Source: Epiperipatus broadwayi (Eukaryota > Onychophora > Udeonychophora > Euonychophora > Peripatidae). From it: a stretch of 64,000 nucleotides of DNA. The translations under genes and the position numbers were made by a program. The stretch is taken from positions 1,445,236 through 1,509,235 of the forward strand of contig JAQFVV010000156.1 of assembly GCA_028023455.1 (NCBI GenBank). Direction: 5' to 3'. Positions 37,451-49,690 of the stretch are shown piece by piece (position 1 is the stretch's first letter; every line of letters begins with the position of its first letter). The notes beneath the pieces are model-generated. The model worked only from the letters and a program-made list of their open reading frames with translations. It ran no database searches and was not told where the DNA came from.

Positions 37451-37861
37451 GATTATTTATCTTTTCGACATATATGTGTTCAAGTGTATCAGTGATATGA
37501 GATAGAGTGGTGAGTCATGTGAATGTCTGTGCCCATATACCATATATATATATATAATTGATACATGTATATATAATAAGCCTGTATTTCAGTTATTACA
37601 TAGTAGAGATGTCTGCCCACCCCTTGTATATGTATTAAATGACCTACGTCCTGTACATGAGGGATCAGATTGACTTTAGGTTAACATGGGTGTAATAAGA
37701 ATCTTGGCCTCAGCGTGGCCTTTGAGCATTCCATCATCAGATTTTCAACTGGATGGATGGTTGAAGAGTTGGAGTGTGGAGTGGATTGATAAAGTATGAA
37801 GATTGGCTATCTTAATATATCTGAGCACTTATTGCATATATATGTGGAGATAATAATCTGG

Positions 37862-37905
37862 ACCAACTGATGATTGCTGGTTTGTCATGAAATACGTATA
37901 TTGGT
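37862..37905 (+). ncRNA. Hammerhead ribozyme motif, copy 5 (worn stem II)
   Basis: CTGATGA (37867-37873), GAAA (37889-37892), stem I ACCAA/TTGGT and stem III ATAC/GTAT are intact. Stem II reads TGCT/GTCA and no longer pairs fully. It lies 456 bp from copy 4 on the same strand. Confidence 0.65.
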
Positions 37906-37980
37906 GATTATTTATCTTTTCGACATATATGTGTTCAAGTGTATTAGTGATATGAGATAAGTCTGTGTTTAAAATAATAT

Positions 37981-40900
37981 TGTAATCAAAAATATTTTTT
38001 ATTAACAGGCACAAAAAAAAAGTATAACAAAAATTCAAATTCATTGAATCAAACTTAAAAGTGATTGGTAATCAATCTGTAAACAGACCTTTCATACTTA
38101 TCTATTTTTGAGAACTAATCGAGAAATGAGTAGATAACGGTTTTTGATTTTCATTTTATGATTGTCCAATCTAGGTTAGCCATTGCAATTTTATTTTTTA
38201 AGATAATTATTTTCATCAACGAAATTAATAAAAAAAGAAAATGAGACCACATCTGTCTGATTCATATTTGAAAAATGTTCTACTTAATTCCAAATATTAA
38301 AAGTCTGGGGAAAACAGAAATCTCACTAAAATAAGCAATATTAAAACGTAAGTTTTAACATTTTTTCATAACATATAGTAACGTACTACAGAAAAAAATT
38401 TCTATAATAAATTATTATATAATTTAAAATAAGTTAAGTATTATTTATTTGTAGTGTATTGTATTTTATATAAAAGTAACACATATGAATTGATAGATGA
38501 AAAAATTGATGCATGGACTGCAAAACCTTGATGATTCAAAATCTAGATGAAGTCATTTTTCATTTAACTTTTTTATGTAAATAGTCAATTTTTTTTATTT
38601 AGTAGAACTACTTAAAAAAAAAAAAATTTTTTTATTTCATAGTTAAAAATATAAAAGAATCTATTATATATATCATCAGTTACCAAATTTTTTTTATAGA
38701 TATGTTCTCTATCTAAAGATAGGCTACAGGTAATACAAGCAAATGATAACTCATGGTCATTATCAGAGTAAAAATTCACAGCATGTTAGCAATTTCTCCC
38801 TTCATTTTCATATTTATAGTTATACTGTAAAATTTATGAGCCATCCATATAATATATATAATTTGTTGCTTATTGAAACAACTATTATATATTATAACAG
38901 TATATTTATTGAGATCAAAACACATGTGTCAAAAATAGTAGTAAAACTCACATTTCTACACTTTCATGAAACACAATTTAGATATCCCATATATGGCAGT
39001 ATCAAATTTATACATGTTTAGGTACAGATAGGATATACAGTGAAAAATAATCTTTATTTCTTTTACACATAACTTTAATCACTATAAGAGGACACCATCA
39101 ATATTTCTTATAGACTGATTTAACCAATCCTTATTACTTTTACAATAACACTTAACATGCAGATTCTTTGGTTTTCCTACATAGTTATTTACAGTATATT
39201 GCTTTTATTATAATGATCAGATAAATAAAAGAATGTATATCCAGCATAGAATAAATACAGAATAAGGATTGTATTCAATACAGAATTTTAATTTAGTAAA
39301 AGTTTAATACATAGAATTAGAAATATAAATAACACAGTTTAACACTAAACAATTACTAACTGATACAAATATCACTCTCATCAAATTATTAGGAAAAACA
39401 GTTAAATTAAACTAATAAATCTACTTTATTGTCTGACAATAGCAAGGTTAGAGTGTGCTACATCTTGATTTCATAATGGAAATTATAGTTATGCAAATAT
39501 TTATATCATAATAAAATGTTAGTAAAATGCTTGCACAGACATTCACATCATGTTGCTCAATGAATTATTTAATAAAATATAATATTACTAATTAGCTATT
39601 TACTTTAATTTTAAAAAAATCAATTGTAAGGTATGCATGCTATATACTGACAAAAAGTTTAAATGAGTTTGTATTTTATTGTGATATTTAAAATTATGAG
39701 AAATGTTAGATTTTAAGATGGAAGATAATCCTAAATATTAAAAATTATTTAAAAAAAAATCAGAGTTAAAATATTTATAGAATAAAATCTTTGAAATCTC
39801 CCCTACAGTTTATAACTGTAATCTGTGCACTTTATACAATTTAATAATCTCTTAAAAGTAGTAATATTTTTGAAGTCTATTAGCTTGATAGATTTGTACA
39901 TCAAATTTTCTTTCATTTATCCTCAGACTTCTCTAGTACTCTACATCTTGTAGTAGGCAATATATTTTCAAACTCATCAACTAAATAGATAATGATATTT
40001 TCTTCCTTAGACATTTGGCTTAACAGATATTCTCTCTTCACACTTATTGCAGGCAAAATATAATCCAAAAAGAGAATGCCATTAGCCGATTATTTTATAT
40101 TTTTGGATACAGACAAATTATAATAATACTCATAATTCTATATACTATAGCAATTTGTTATACTAAGAATGACTTTAACTTCAACATAGCAAATGCTGAC
40201 AGAATTATTTCTTTTTCCTGATTTCTAATTACTGCTTTCTCATCTGAAATTTTAACATGATCATTTATTTGACAATCTGATGGACCAAAGGTCGGAACTG
40301 AAAATAATAACCGACTACAGTCAATATTAATTGTCTATACAATCAGCATTGTTTGGTAAGCATGTTGTTATCTATGTGAATCTAATAATTATTTTTCATA
40401 GTTAATTTCAGATAAAGACCAATTGTTTTATTTTGAATGACTTTTACATTTAATTTATGTAAACCCAAATATTTTATGATTAAAATTCACAAATTTAATT
40501 TAAAACAATTTTAATTTATATTCAATCTTAATAAATTTTATTCTATTTACAACTGTGGTTACACTAATTTATCTTTTCAGATTTTGTCATTATAAAAGTA
40601 ATATTTGAAGATAGTAATCAGAATAATTTCTTTTTTCATTTTTTAAAAAAATAGTGTCTTCTTTCATAAAAATAAATATTATTTAATTATTTTACCTGTA
40701 TATAATTCTTTTAAATCTATATCAAAATAATTATCGAGAAACAGAAATCAAGAGAAAGTTATTCTTTCATGCTTTTGTACACGCTTAAGAAATATTGAAG
40801 ATTCACACACTTTTATGATTTATGCTTTTAAAAATCTATTTGGACAATATACAATGACTATAGAATCTTCACAACACTTCACACAATACATTCACATTTG

Positions 40901-41474
40901 TTATATTAAACTTTTAGGATAAAGATCAGCAGAGTTTATAGTATATTATTGTTATGAAGCATTTCCATCTTAGTTTACAGAGAGAGACTTATGTGTGTAT
41001 ATAAAAATAAATATTTGAAGCAAAAACTGAACATTCAAATATATTGAATTATCTGACTACTTTAATTAGATAATAATATATAACAAATAAATTACCTTTT
41101 CTAATATATTGTAATTTTTATTTTTAGGCCTTCCTCTGAGTACTGCATAACATACAAGCGTTAGTACCATTACGAATAAAAAATAACTTGTGTGCATTAG
41201 ATGAAGATTTATAATTGAACGTTCATGCTGAAAAGTATAAAAAAACAAAAACTAAGAAAAAATTAAAGTTTATGCAAATATGCACTTATTATATATATAT
41301 AATGTCTAATTCTTTATTCATTCACACTTTAAAAACCAAAAAAACTAATTAAAAATTATAAATAGAGATATACCTACATATATAATGTATATAAAATCTA
41401 ATGATGGCATAAATAATTTTACACTTTATCAAATATATAACTCCAAGACTATAAAATCATTCATGGAACAAAGA
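37981..41474. other. AT-rich DNA, no gene recognised
   Basis: Mostly low-complexity AT-rich sequence. A minus-strand stretch at about 39900-40090 reads NGILFLDYILPAISVKREYLL and onward, loosely like a mariner-type transposase middle region. It is too short and worn to call. Confidence 0.4.
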
Positions 41475-41476
41475 AG

Positions 41477-41620
41477 TTCACAAGCAAGATTCCTAAAAAT
41501 CATTTAAATGATCTTGAAAACAATATTCATCTATTGTTATATCAATGTTAATCTATTTTTCCAGATAAGAGGCATTGCTTGCAATTTCATTTAAATGAAT
41601 TTTGCTTGTGAATTATCTTA
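41477..41620. repeat. Imperfect inverted repeat, arms ~35 bp
   Basis: The left arm (41477-41516, TTCACAAGCAAGATTC...ATCATTTAAATGAT) and right arm (about 41583-41620) are approximate reverse complements around a ~65-bp spacer. It is possibly a MITE remnant. Confidence 0.5.
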
Positions 41621-41814
41621 GGAATGTATTTGGATTTGTTTGTTAATGAATAGTTTATATGGTACTTATGTATTAGTCTGGTGTTGATGAAAATCACCGG
41701 CATAAACACGTGTATATAGGACCGAATTAAACACATTTATTCTTCTAAAATAAAAAGGAATTAATTTTTTTAAGTAAATATTAGATTGGAATATTATCAG
41801 TTCTAATTTTAATA

Positions 41815-42545
41815 TCCCATGACAATTTTAAAATTTTGTTTGATCTGATCAAAAGCATAAAAAAATTTTCTTCTTAATTATCCCAATGAAAATTTGTTGA
41901 TTCATAAACCTAAATTATCTGTACTTGGTATCTTAATCAATTTGAAAACTAATATTACTACTCTATCTGATATACCATTGCTCTTCACAATATTGTTTTT
42001 CCACTTTTTATTTATAATTAAATCCTATTCCATTTATGCTTCCAATATTTGGGCCTTTGAAATAACACATATATCCATTTTTAAAATCAATTGTCTCATC
42101 ATCTTTTCTTCTAACTTCACAAAATTCAACAATATCTCATTTTTCTTCACTTGAAAATCATCCATAATTTGTAAATAATCTAAATAAAAGATCAACAAAT
42201 GATATACTGAATCCACAATCAGGAGACTCCTAGCACATTCTGTTTTCAGCTAACAAACATTGTCTTGACTTGTGATTTTATAGAGCTTTCTGGGAATAAA
42301 CCCATAAGTTAGTTTTATTTATTATGATTGTAAATATTTTTTAAAAAAAGTTCATTCACATTCATCATATTTTAAAAATAAAATTAATATTTCAGTTAAG
42401 AATTATAAAGTAATTGAAAAAAAAGTCATGATGTTTCTTGATCTTAAAATTAGAGATAAAAGCCATTAAACTTACCAGGTTGGATGACTGATATTAGCAA
42501 AAAGCCTATCCATGTTCATTTACTGCATAGCAATCACCTAGTCAT
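41815..42545 (-). pseudogene. Second relic of the RTE-like LINE 5' region
   Basis: It aligns with 31850-32640, in the same orientation. It contains AFDQIKQNFKIVMG (decayed GDxNA block) and the shared upstream (5' UTR-side) sequence including AGATAAAAGCCATTAAAC. It is more decayed than the first copy and stops short of the downstream IDYI block. Confidence 0.55.
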
Positions 42546-43999
42546 AACAGATGCAATGACAAGAATGTCTTTTTTTCAGTTAACAACAAACTCCTTTCTG
42601 AAGCTTACTTGTAATATATACACCTGAAAATATTCCAGTGCATATTGCTAATTGAAAATTAAAAAATTCAAATCACCCTCCCAAAGATTATGATATTTCA
42701 ACAACCCATCTATGAATAAAAAGATCAGATTTTATATTTATTCAAAGAGGGTGAGAGTCATTTGAATATCTATATACATATTTAAAAAATATATATTATC
42801 TTTCTCTTTAAGAGAATCACATATTTCTAATTTAAATATTAAAAGTCACCAAGGGGTTGACATTAATGTCCAGATTTAGACAATGATATCCCATTTCCAG
42901 AATAAGATACTGCATAGTTATAAAATAATTGTTTTCTCTATGCATTTTAATACAGATGATTAACTATTTATTTATTTACAAGCTTGTGTAAGATTTGAAC
43001 AACCAACTTTTTTTACTGTATTAATTCATATCTCCCATCTCCCCAATAATTAATTCCAACAATTACACATTTGTTAATTTTTCATTAAGTTATATGTACA
43101 TCAATATTTCTGCTTTTTAAACCAATTAAAAATATTTTAACTTATGCAATAGTAATTCTAAAAAAATAAAGGTTTTGCTGGTTTCAATCAGTTTTTCCCT
43201 TCTGTCAATAATTGTTCCAATAAAAATTATTATTCGTCCCCCATTTATTATTACAAATTACGTTTAGAAAACACCTTGAGTTCTTATAAACGTTAATAAA
43301 AACATATTCGTTTTCGCATTAATTTGCAAGATTGATAGAATTGAAAAAGAATTCACAATAACAAAAAATAAATGATTAAATAATCATTGCAATTTATGTA
43401 ATTAAATTTATCTTTTGTGAATAATCAACAATATGTTTCAATATACTTTATTTTAAAAAGTATCATACAAAAACAATATGGACATTTCTAATTCTAGGTG
43501 GAAAAATAATTGAGTTTAGAGATATTCCTATAAAAAGAAATACAGATAATGTATGTAAATCACGTCACTTTAGTCCGATAGCAATTTTTTGACTAGCTCA
43601 GCAACAATGATTATGGTTTTTTTCCTTACAAAAAATTTCAAGAGCGTGTCTTATTATACTTTTATACAAAAATAATAATAATAAGAATCAATAATGCATC
43701 ACTTTAGAAGAAGTAAGATAATCTTTATTATGCAAATAAAGAATGCCTCTTCCATAAAACAATAGTCAAGTTTGCCATATAAAAAAATCTATTACTCTTT
43801 ATCATTTTGCCCAATCCAACAAAGATATGCACTTAAAACTCTAGGTTTGATAGCTTCACCCTTGGCCAACTAAAGTACACAATGACTCATATAATAATAT
43901 TTTCAAACTATTACAATTGATAAGTGATCTATATCTTACTATAATTCAATAAATTTGACAGGATAATAGTTCCACATTCAAGTTATATATATATATATA
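42546..43999. other. AT-rich DNA, nothing recognised
   Basis: No coding or RNA signal. A TA repeat lies directly before the 44.0 kb element, which may be its insertion site. Confidence 0.45.
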
Positions 44000-44452
44000 T
44001 AATAAATAAAGAGCATCCTAATAGCTCTAAGCAAGCTTTTTTTAAAATGATAAATGTCACAAGAGAGAAAAAGCATTTGAAATCTTTATCTAGGATTGTC
44101 CCCATCTCCAGACCAGTTTCAAGCTATGGCTCTCTTCAGTGAAGAGCTAGGACATTTGATTCAGAATACTAACTCAAGCCATACATTTATCTAATACTTA
44201 ATTTTAAGAAAATGATCTGAAATTTTCAGACATCTATATGTCTTCAAATTCAGCTTCCCAACTGAAGAAGTCATATGGGTCTGAACTAAAGTCAGCTACT
44301 CCATATATTAGTAGGCTTAGCAATTTAATATAGGCAAAGCCTTGATAGTAAAATTATAATATCAATGAAAACAAGTTATATGCTTTCTCTTGTGGCATTT
44401 ATCATTTTAAAAAAAGCTTGCTTAGAGCTATTAGCATACTCTTTATTTATTA
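44000..44452. mobile_element. Hammerhead-bearing element (family 2) with ~70-bp terminal inverted repeats
   Basis: The left terminal repeat (44000-44070) and right (44384-44452) are reverse complements with few mismatches (for example TAGCTCTAAGCAAGCTTT with AAAGCTTGCTTAGAGCTA). The 453-bp element contains one good hammerhead on the minus strand (44106-44144). A worn mirror copy may sit on the plus strand at about 44255-44300. No coding capacity. The termini resemble a MITE, but a ribozyme inside one would be unusual. Confidence 0.7.
44106..44144 (-). ncRNA. Hammerhead ribozyme motif, family 2
   Basis: On the minus strand, CTTCA pairs with TGGAG (stem I, with one G-T wobble). CTGAAGA is at 44133-44139. 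Stem II is GAGC/GCTT around CATA. GAAA is at 44117-44120. The short stem III is ACT/GGT, then C as the residue before the cut (GGTC). All core positions fit the consensus, and the stems differ from family 1 while keeping pairing. Confidence 0.75.
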
Positions 44453-46690
44453 CATATTGGTAATGCAAGCATGTGATATATGACTTGTTTTCATTAAATG
44501 ATATATATAAACATTAAAGTATCATAGACAACGAAATAAAAATGAAATGGATTTTTCTATTCTTGTAAGCTTTTGAAATTTATAAGCCTTCTTTTGCCAA
44601 CAGTGATAGAAATACTGAGGAAACTTAATATATCAGCAAGATGAAAACATGGTATTAATAATTATTAGCCTAATAATCATTTATATAAGAATGGAGAGTG
44701 AATCTCACTTTTGATGACCTTGGTCAACTCAATGTTATTTACTCATGCTTTGAGGGGAGAATGGTTTGCTTCATTAATTATATTTAGATTGAACTATGTT
44801 AACTTAATGTTCACAATTATTAGTTTCTGTTCAATTATCAAAACAAGGGCATTAAAAATGAAATTCACTCTCATAATGGATATATGTGCAAACAAACAAC
44901 TTTTTAAACTTTGCTCTTGGTAAAAGCAATATAAAGGCCTTAAGTTAAAAATATTTCTAATTTATATAATTTTATTATCTTTGCACACTTAGTAATAGGT
45001 TGAGAATATAAAAGCGATAATTTTACTCATTTACTCTCAATAAATTATTACCTTATTTTTATTACTAATCAATTTAGTTTGTATGCTTGATTAAACTCAT
45101 TCCAAACATAGTGCTAAACACATTTCTTATACTATTAATATCCAATCCTGTGAAATCATGCAATTCACTGGGAGACATGCAGGAATAACAGTAATAATTT
45201 ATAAATGATGATGATTGGGTATTAAAAACAGTACACTTTCTATTTAGAAGAAATGGCACCTTAAAGTTTCTTTATTATTATTATTGAAATTAGAAAAACA
45301 AATTTAAATACTTTTGGCAGGACTTGCATACAGTTTAATCTTCAGTGCTATGCTATAAATCATCATCATCACAGATGTTTGGTTAATATTATTGCATATG
45401 TTTAAATTTAATCTTTTTTTTTTTTTTGTATTATTTGAATGTAAATTAACCAATTAATATAAATATTTATGTTGGCTCAACTTGAGTCAAAATTTACTAT
45501 TACATATTTCTGTATATCCGAAAAGCCTAAAAATTAACATGTATTTTTATGAATTTTGGATTAGTGATTATCAGAAAATCAGTATAGATTTAGAGAATAA
45601 AAGAGCACTATAGGCATAAGTTGAAATTAGCTGGTTGTACACTGAAGTTTCTATACAGTGATATGAAAAAAAGTATCATTACTAATAGAAAAAAATCTCA
45701 AATGTTGGAAATGAAAAATGGTATTGAACAAGAATGTGAATTAATTCTGATTTTATTTTCATTTTTATAATGGTGTTCTTTTGAAAAATTTATACATGAC
45801 TTTTTGAGCAGGCATGGTATATGGATGACAGACTTTTTTAATTTGAGTTAAAAGCAAAAACCAAGAATTATAAATGTTTGACTTCAACATCTACAGTATG
45901 TTGGTGACAGCATGATACTTTCTGATGAAAATAATTCACGAACTAAATTACGAATAACAATTTTCTTCATATCTTTGTACTTACAATTGATAAAAATATT
46001 TTTAAAATGTCAAATATTCTACACAAGAATTAACTAACATCTTATCTGCTTGCTTACTGGCAAAACTCTATTAAAAGCAGTATCTCAAGATAAAAATACA
46101 AAAATAGTTTTAAATACATATTCTTAGTTGAAAATTGTGATTAATCTTCATCTGTTGGAGTATTCAATGGATACTTTTCTATGATTGATATCCTTGATCT
46201 TGTAAATATTGTCCTAGGATAATCATCTTCTTGGTTAAGAACCTTCAATGTATTGTGAACAAATAATATGTATTTATTACTACTACCTATTTTATTACCA
46301 ATTTCATGCAATTTCAGATAACAAGTTAAAAATACCTTACTTAGATAATTTTGTTGTATATTTTTTAAAGAAATCTAAGATTTTTAAAATGAGTGGCTTC
46401 AATTGCTTTTGTTCATTTAACAAAAGATCTGATTATTGATGTCAGCATTTTTTTTTTTTTTCAATAATTTTCTGAATGTTTTTAATATTCTGAATGCTAT
46501 CTGTAAAACCATTATTAATTATTTTTAAAAAAAATCTCAGGTGTTTTATATAAAAAAGAAACCTTCAATAACATTTTTGTGAACAGAATATAAAGCAAAT
46601 TAAATATATTGAAAGCTTCTGAAACTGAAAAGCATATTTGAATGTTGTAACTAAGTAAAGGGTGATGTTGCATTTAGCTAAGTTACTGCA
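44453..46690. other. AT-rich DNA, nothing recognised
   Basis: No convincing coding, RNA or repeat signal. There is a T run at about 45414-45427. Confidence 0.45.
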
Positions 46691-46697
46691 GAATTGG

Positions 46698-46740
46698 ACC
46701 AACTGATGAATGCTGTTTCAGCACAAAATGCATTCTTGGA
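46698..46740 (+). ncRNA. Degenerate hammerhead relic, family 1-like
   Basis: ACCAA (46698-46702), CTGATGA (46703-46709) and stem II TGCT/AGCA around GTTTC are present. The G of the GAAA box is lost, which should abolish activity. The 3' side of stem I (TTGGA) still nearly pairs. Confidence 0.6.
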
Positions 46741-47344
46741 GGACATTTGTTTTTTATTATATCATTATTTATATGAATTTAAAAGAATATGTGTGGTAGT
46801 ATTGAGGTCATTTAATATATCTATGAAGATATTACATGAGGGAAAGAAAAATGCGAATAATTTCATGTGCGTATGTGTGTGTACTTAATTTTAAAAAATC
46901 AGATATATTAATCTTTAACTGAGTTTTGAAGTTTACATCTGTGCTAGAGACAATTTTTAGTTTAGTAAATGATTAGTAATAATCATTACTGTATTTATCT
47001 AAAGTGAATAATGTGAAAGATGTGGGTTAAGTTAGTTTGATACTTGTAATTCAAAATGTAATTAATTAAAAAATACTATTGCAATATGTCAAATATATTG
47101 ATTATAATACTAATATATGATATATGTAGCTATATTTGCAAGTTTTCTTAGTTTTTATCTATGCCTCCCTAACAGCTCCATCATAATGCAAACTATCCAC
47201 CAGCACAGAAATTCTAAACCTATCCTCTCTCACTATGCATGTATTTCACAATCTTCACTCTTCAGGTAAGCTAGAGATATTAAATAGTGAATCTTCATGA
47301 CATGTTAACAGATCGATATTCTTCCACAACAACACTTTCATACA
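46741..47344. other. AT-rich spacer, no gene recognised
   Basis: Nothing beyond a weak, rejected ribozyme-like stretch at about 47230-47275. Confidence 0.4.
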
Positions 47345-47447
47345 AGGTGGAGATATGAGCACAGACTTTCAGACAACCCATCACTCCCCACTCTATCTAA
47401 TAACACCGATACACTCAAGCACATATAAGCTGAAAAGATAAATAACC

Positions 47448-47490
47448 ACCAATATACATATTTCATGCTAAACCAGCAATATCAGTTGGC
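47448..47490 (-). ncRNA. Inactivated hammerhead, one core base deleted
   Basis: Stems II and III and the GAAA box are kept on the minus strand. The CTGATGA box has lost one base (reads CTGATA), which removes or shifts a catalytic position. It is the mirror partner of the intact copy at 47527-47570. Confidence 0.65.
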
Positions 47491-47526
47491 ACTTATAGTA
47501 TATATGTGTGGGAGATGATAATCTGG

Positions 47527-47570
47527 ACCAACTGATGATTGCTGGTTTAGCATGAAATACGTATATTGGT
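47527..47570 (+). ncRNA. Hammerhead ribozyme motif, best copy (family 1)
   Basis: Every element is intact: stem I ACCAA/TTGGT, CTGATGA (47532-47538), stem II TGCT/AGCA with loop GGTTT, GAAA (47554-47557), stem III ATAC/GTAT and A47565 before the cut. A second stem I helix can form beyond a TGG bulge (GATAATC 5' with GATTAT 3'). That matches natural hammerheads, which use a stem I bulge to contact loop II. Stem III has no spare loop bases, so it would open to a 2-bp stem or pair between two copies. Confidence 0.85.
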
Positions 47571-47740
47571 GATTATTTATCTTTTCAGCATATATGTGCT
47601 TGAGTGTATCGGTGTTATTAGATAGAGTGGGAAGTGATGGGTTGTCTGAAAGTCTGTGCTCATATACCCTATATATTACATATATAGACATAGGTATATA
47701 ACAGGCCTGTGCCTCAGTTAATACAAGGTGGAGACTAATT

Positions 47741-49690
47741 TTCACCGACAATACATCTTGAAGTCAATCGCAAAACAAAATTACTTTGCAGCAGAATTAA
47801 AAACAAATGTTTTTTAAACTCTAAATCATAATTATCCATTACATTATGGCAAAAAAAAAGTATACAGCGCACAGACTGTTTGATTCATTAAAATAATCAC
47901 AGAATTTTAATTAACAGTTCGCACGTCATTTTTAGAAGTAAAATAATAAAAAAATTCTTCTTCTCAGTTTTATTTCTCTCGTTTACAGAAGCATTAACAA
48001 ATGGCATTGTGAAGCTTTAGTATGCATGTACACACAAACATATATATATACATACACCGTATTAACTGCAGAAAGAAAATATTAAATAAAGAAGTTCTTT
48101 TGACTCCTCTGTGAATCTCTAAATGAAATGATCAAATAAAAATTCTAATATTCAGTGCTAGATTTAGATGAAGAGAAGTCTAAGTTATTTCCTTGTAAGA
48201 ATGGATTAGCTCTAGGCTACTCCCCTTGGGAAGCCCTTTCAATCCTCCATCTTCACAACCAGAAGAAGATGGAAGTCAATACTGTTGAGTATTATAATGA
48301 TTTTTTTTTAAAGAATATATGTTAAAACTAATTTTATAAAAAAAACCTGCAATTTAACTGAAACTGTAAACATTTTTGTGAAATAAACATGAAAAACATT
48401 TTATTGTCTGAAATATATTAGTAAAATGATTATCTGACATGACGTTTAAGATTCTATTATGTCAGCATTCAACTGTTGATTTTAAAATACATGTTAAGAA
48501 AAAAAATACAATTACGAAGTTCATTAGCACTAAAAAAGTTTTTTTCTAGCCTTCCTCTTACAAAATTATTCAAAAGTATGTCAAAATTTGTTTGTTCCAA
48601 ATTTGTCACTTTCAAGAGATGAATACTAATCTCTCTGAAATATCTTGGATTTGGCATATCCTACCAAATGTGGGCTGAAATTTTTCATTATCCACATTAC
48701 TTTCTCATGGCTCTTTAACTTCTCCTTTCTATAAAGTAATTCCTGAATGATCAGCTGGGCTGTTCCGTGTCCTAATTTGCTATTCTGTTTAGGAAGGTTT
48801 TCTTCAAAATGATAGTTTAGTTTTACTATACTGATTTTCTTGTGATAGTATCAATGTTTCTGCTTCATCACTGACTGCAAAAATAAGCAATGACTGATCC
48901 TATTCACCATATCATTTTAAAATCTTTCACTCATGCTCAGATTATAATCTGAAATTAAAATATGACTAAAAAATAATCTTCAATAGTTATTTGAAACGAT
49001 AACATGAAGGGGATTTCTTACAAAATGAGATTCACTTCAGCAAAGAAGAAAATAGAAAATGAGCTTTATCTGTATAATATTTGAGCAAATTTTCTTAAAC
49101 TGTCCTTTATTGAAAGATATATTGCAAAATCTGAATCTCTTTTCCAAAACTATTTACAAAATGAAAACGCCTTTTCATATCATTAACAAAGATACTTCAA
49201 ATAAGCATAGTTTGATGTCCTCTGCTGATTCTTGCATATAAAAAGGATGAGATGCTCATTAGTATGCATGGATTGATAGTTACGAGTTAAAAAATACAAA
49301 TTTTCTTTTCAGTTGTCTGATAATTCCTAACTGAAATATCAATTGTACTTTCTTGATGAAAGAACAGTGAATGATCACCTATATATCTACAATCATAATG
49401 GACAAAACTAAATAATAATTCTCATTCTAGAAAGTGGTAGAGGTATTAGTCATGCCAAAAGTTATTAGTGAATAAAAGCATAGGGAACTAAGAATTCTCT
49501 GATTATGAATCTAGGCCACCATTCGACAATGACTTTTTATTTAGTTATTTATAACTATGAATCATCTGCATATTATAAAAAGACATAAAAATGTCAATGA
49601 ATATGGCTTGCCATTATGCTTTGGATTTGTACATTATAAAAAGATATTTGACAGTAAAAATATATGTTCATAATTAAAATTTGAGACAAT
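47741..49690. other. AT-rich DNA; coding-like scrap, no gene assigned
   Basis: The minus-strand stretch 48469-48810 has some coding-like composition but no motif I recognise. The rest is AT-rich. Confidence 0.35.

Larger units (their letters stand above)
36461..37980. mobile_element. Inverted array of hammerhead repeat units (family 1)
   Basis: Two direct units (about 36461-36943, then 36944-37395, truncated) are followed by inverted units (about 37396-37980) of the same sequence. The inversion point is near 37397. Each unit has an AAATACAGG...terminal block, a hammerhead, and a ~300-bp unique part containing (A/G)TCAATCTG and CATCCATCCAATT. Ribozymes on the left half read on the minus strand and on the right half on the plus strand. 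Same-strand ribozymes are 487 bp (36605 to 37092) and 456 bp (37406 to 37862) apart, so self-cleavage would release unit-length RNAs. No protein is encoded. Confidence 0.8.
47345..47740. mobile_element. Palindromic hammerhead element (family 1), ~130-bp arms
   Basis: The left arm (about 47351-47485) and right arm (about 47526-47672) are reverse complements, with a spacer of about 40 bp. Each arm holds a hammerhead, one per strand (47448-47490 minus; 47527-47570 plus). The short sequence TACAAGGTGGAGA flanks both ends (about 47341-47354 and 47723-47736) and may be a target-site duplication or part of the element. Confidence 0.75.

Noticed and set aside
39900-40090. Minus-strand mariner-like protein scrap
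   Set aside because: The resemblance is loose and lacks catalytic residues or terminal repeats; too weak to list as a feature.
44255-44300. Plus-strand CTGAAGA as a mirror of the family 2 ribozyme
   Set aside because: Stem II fails and GAAA is replaced; kept only as a possible relic within the element description.
47230-47275. Minus-strand CTGAAGA followed by GAAATACATGCAT, hammerhead-like
   Set aside because: The sequence between the boxes cannot form stem II, and stem I does not pair.
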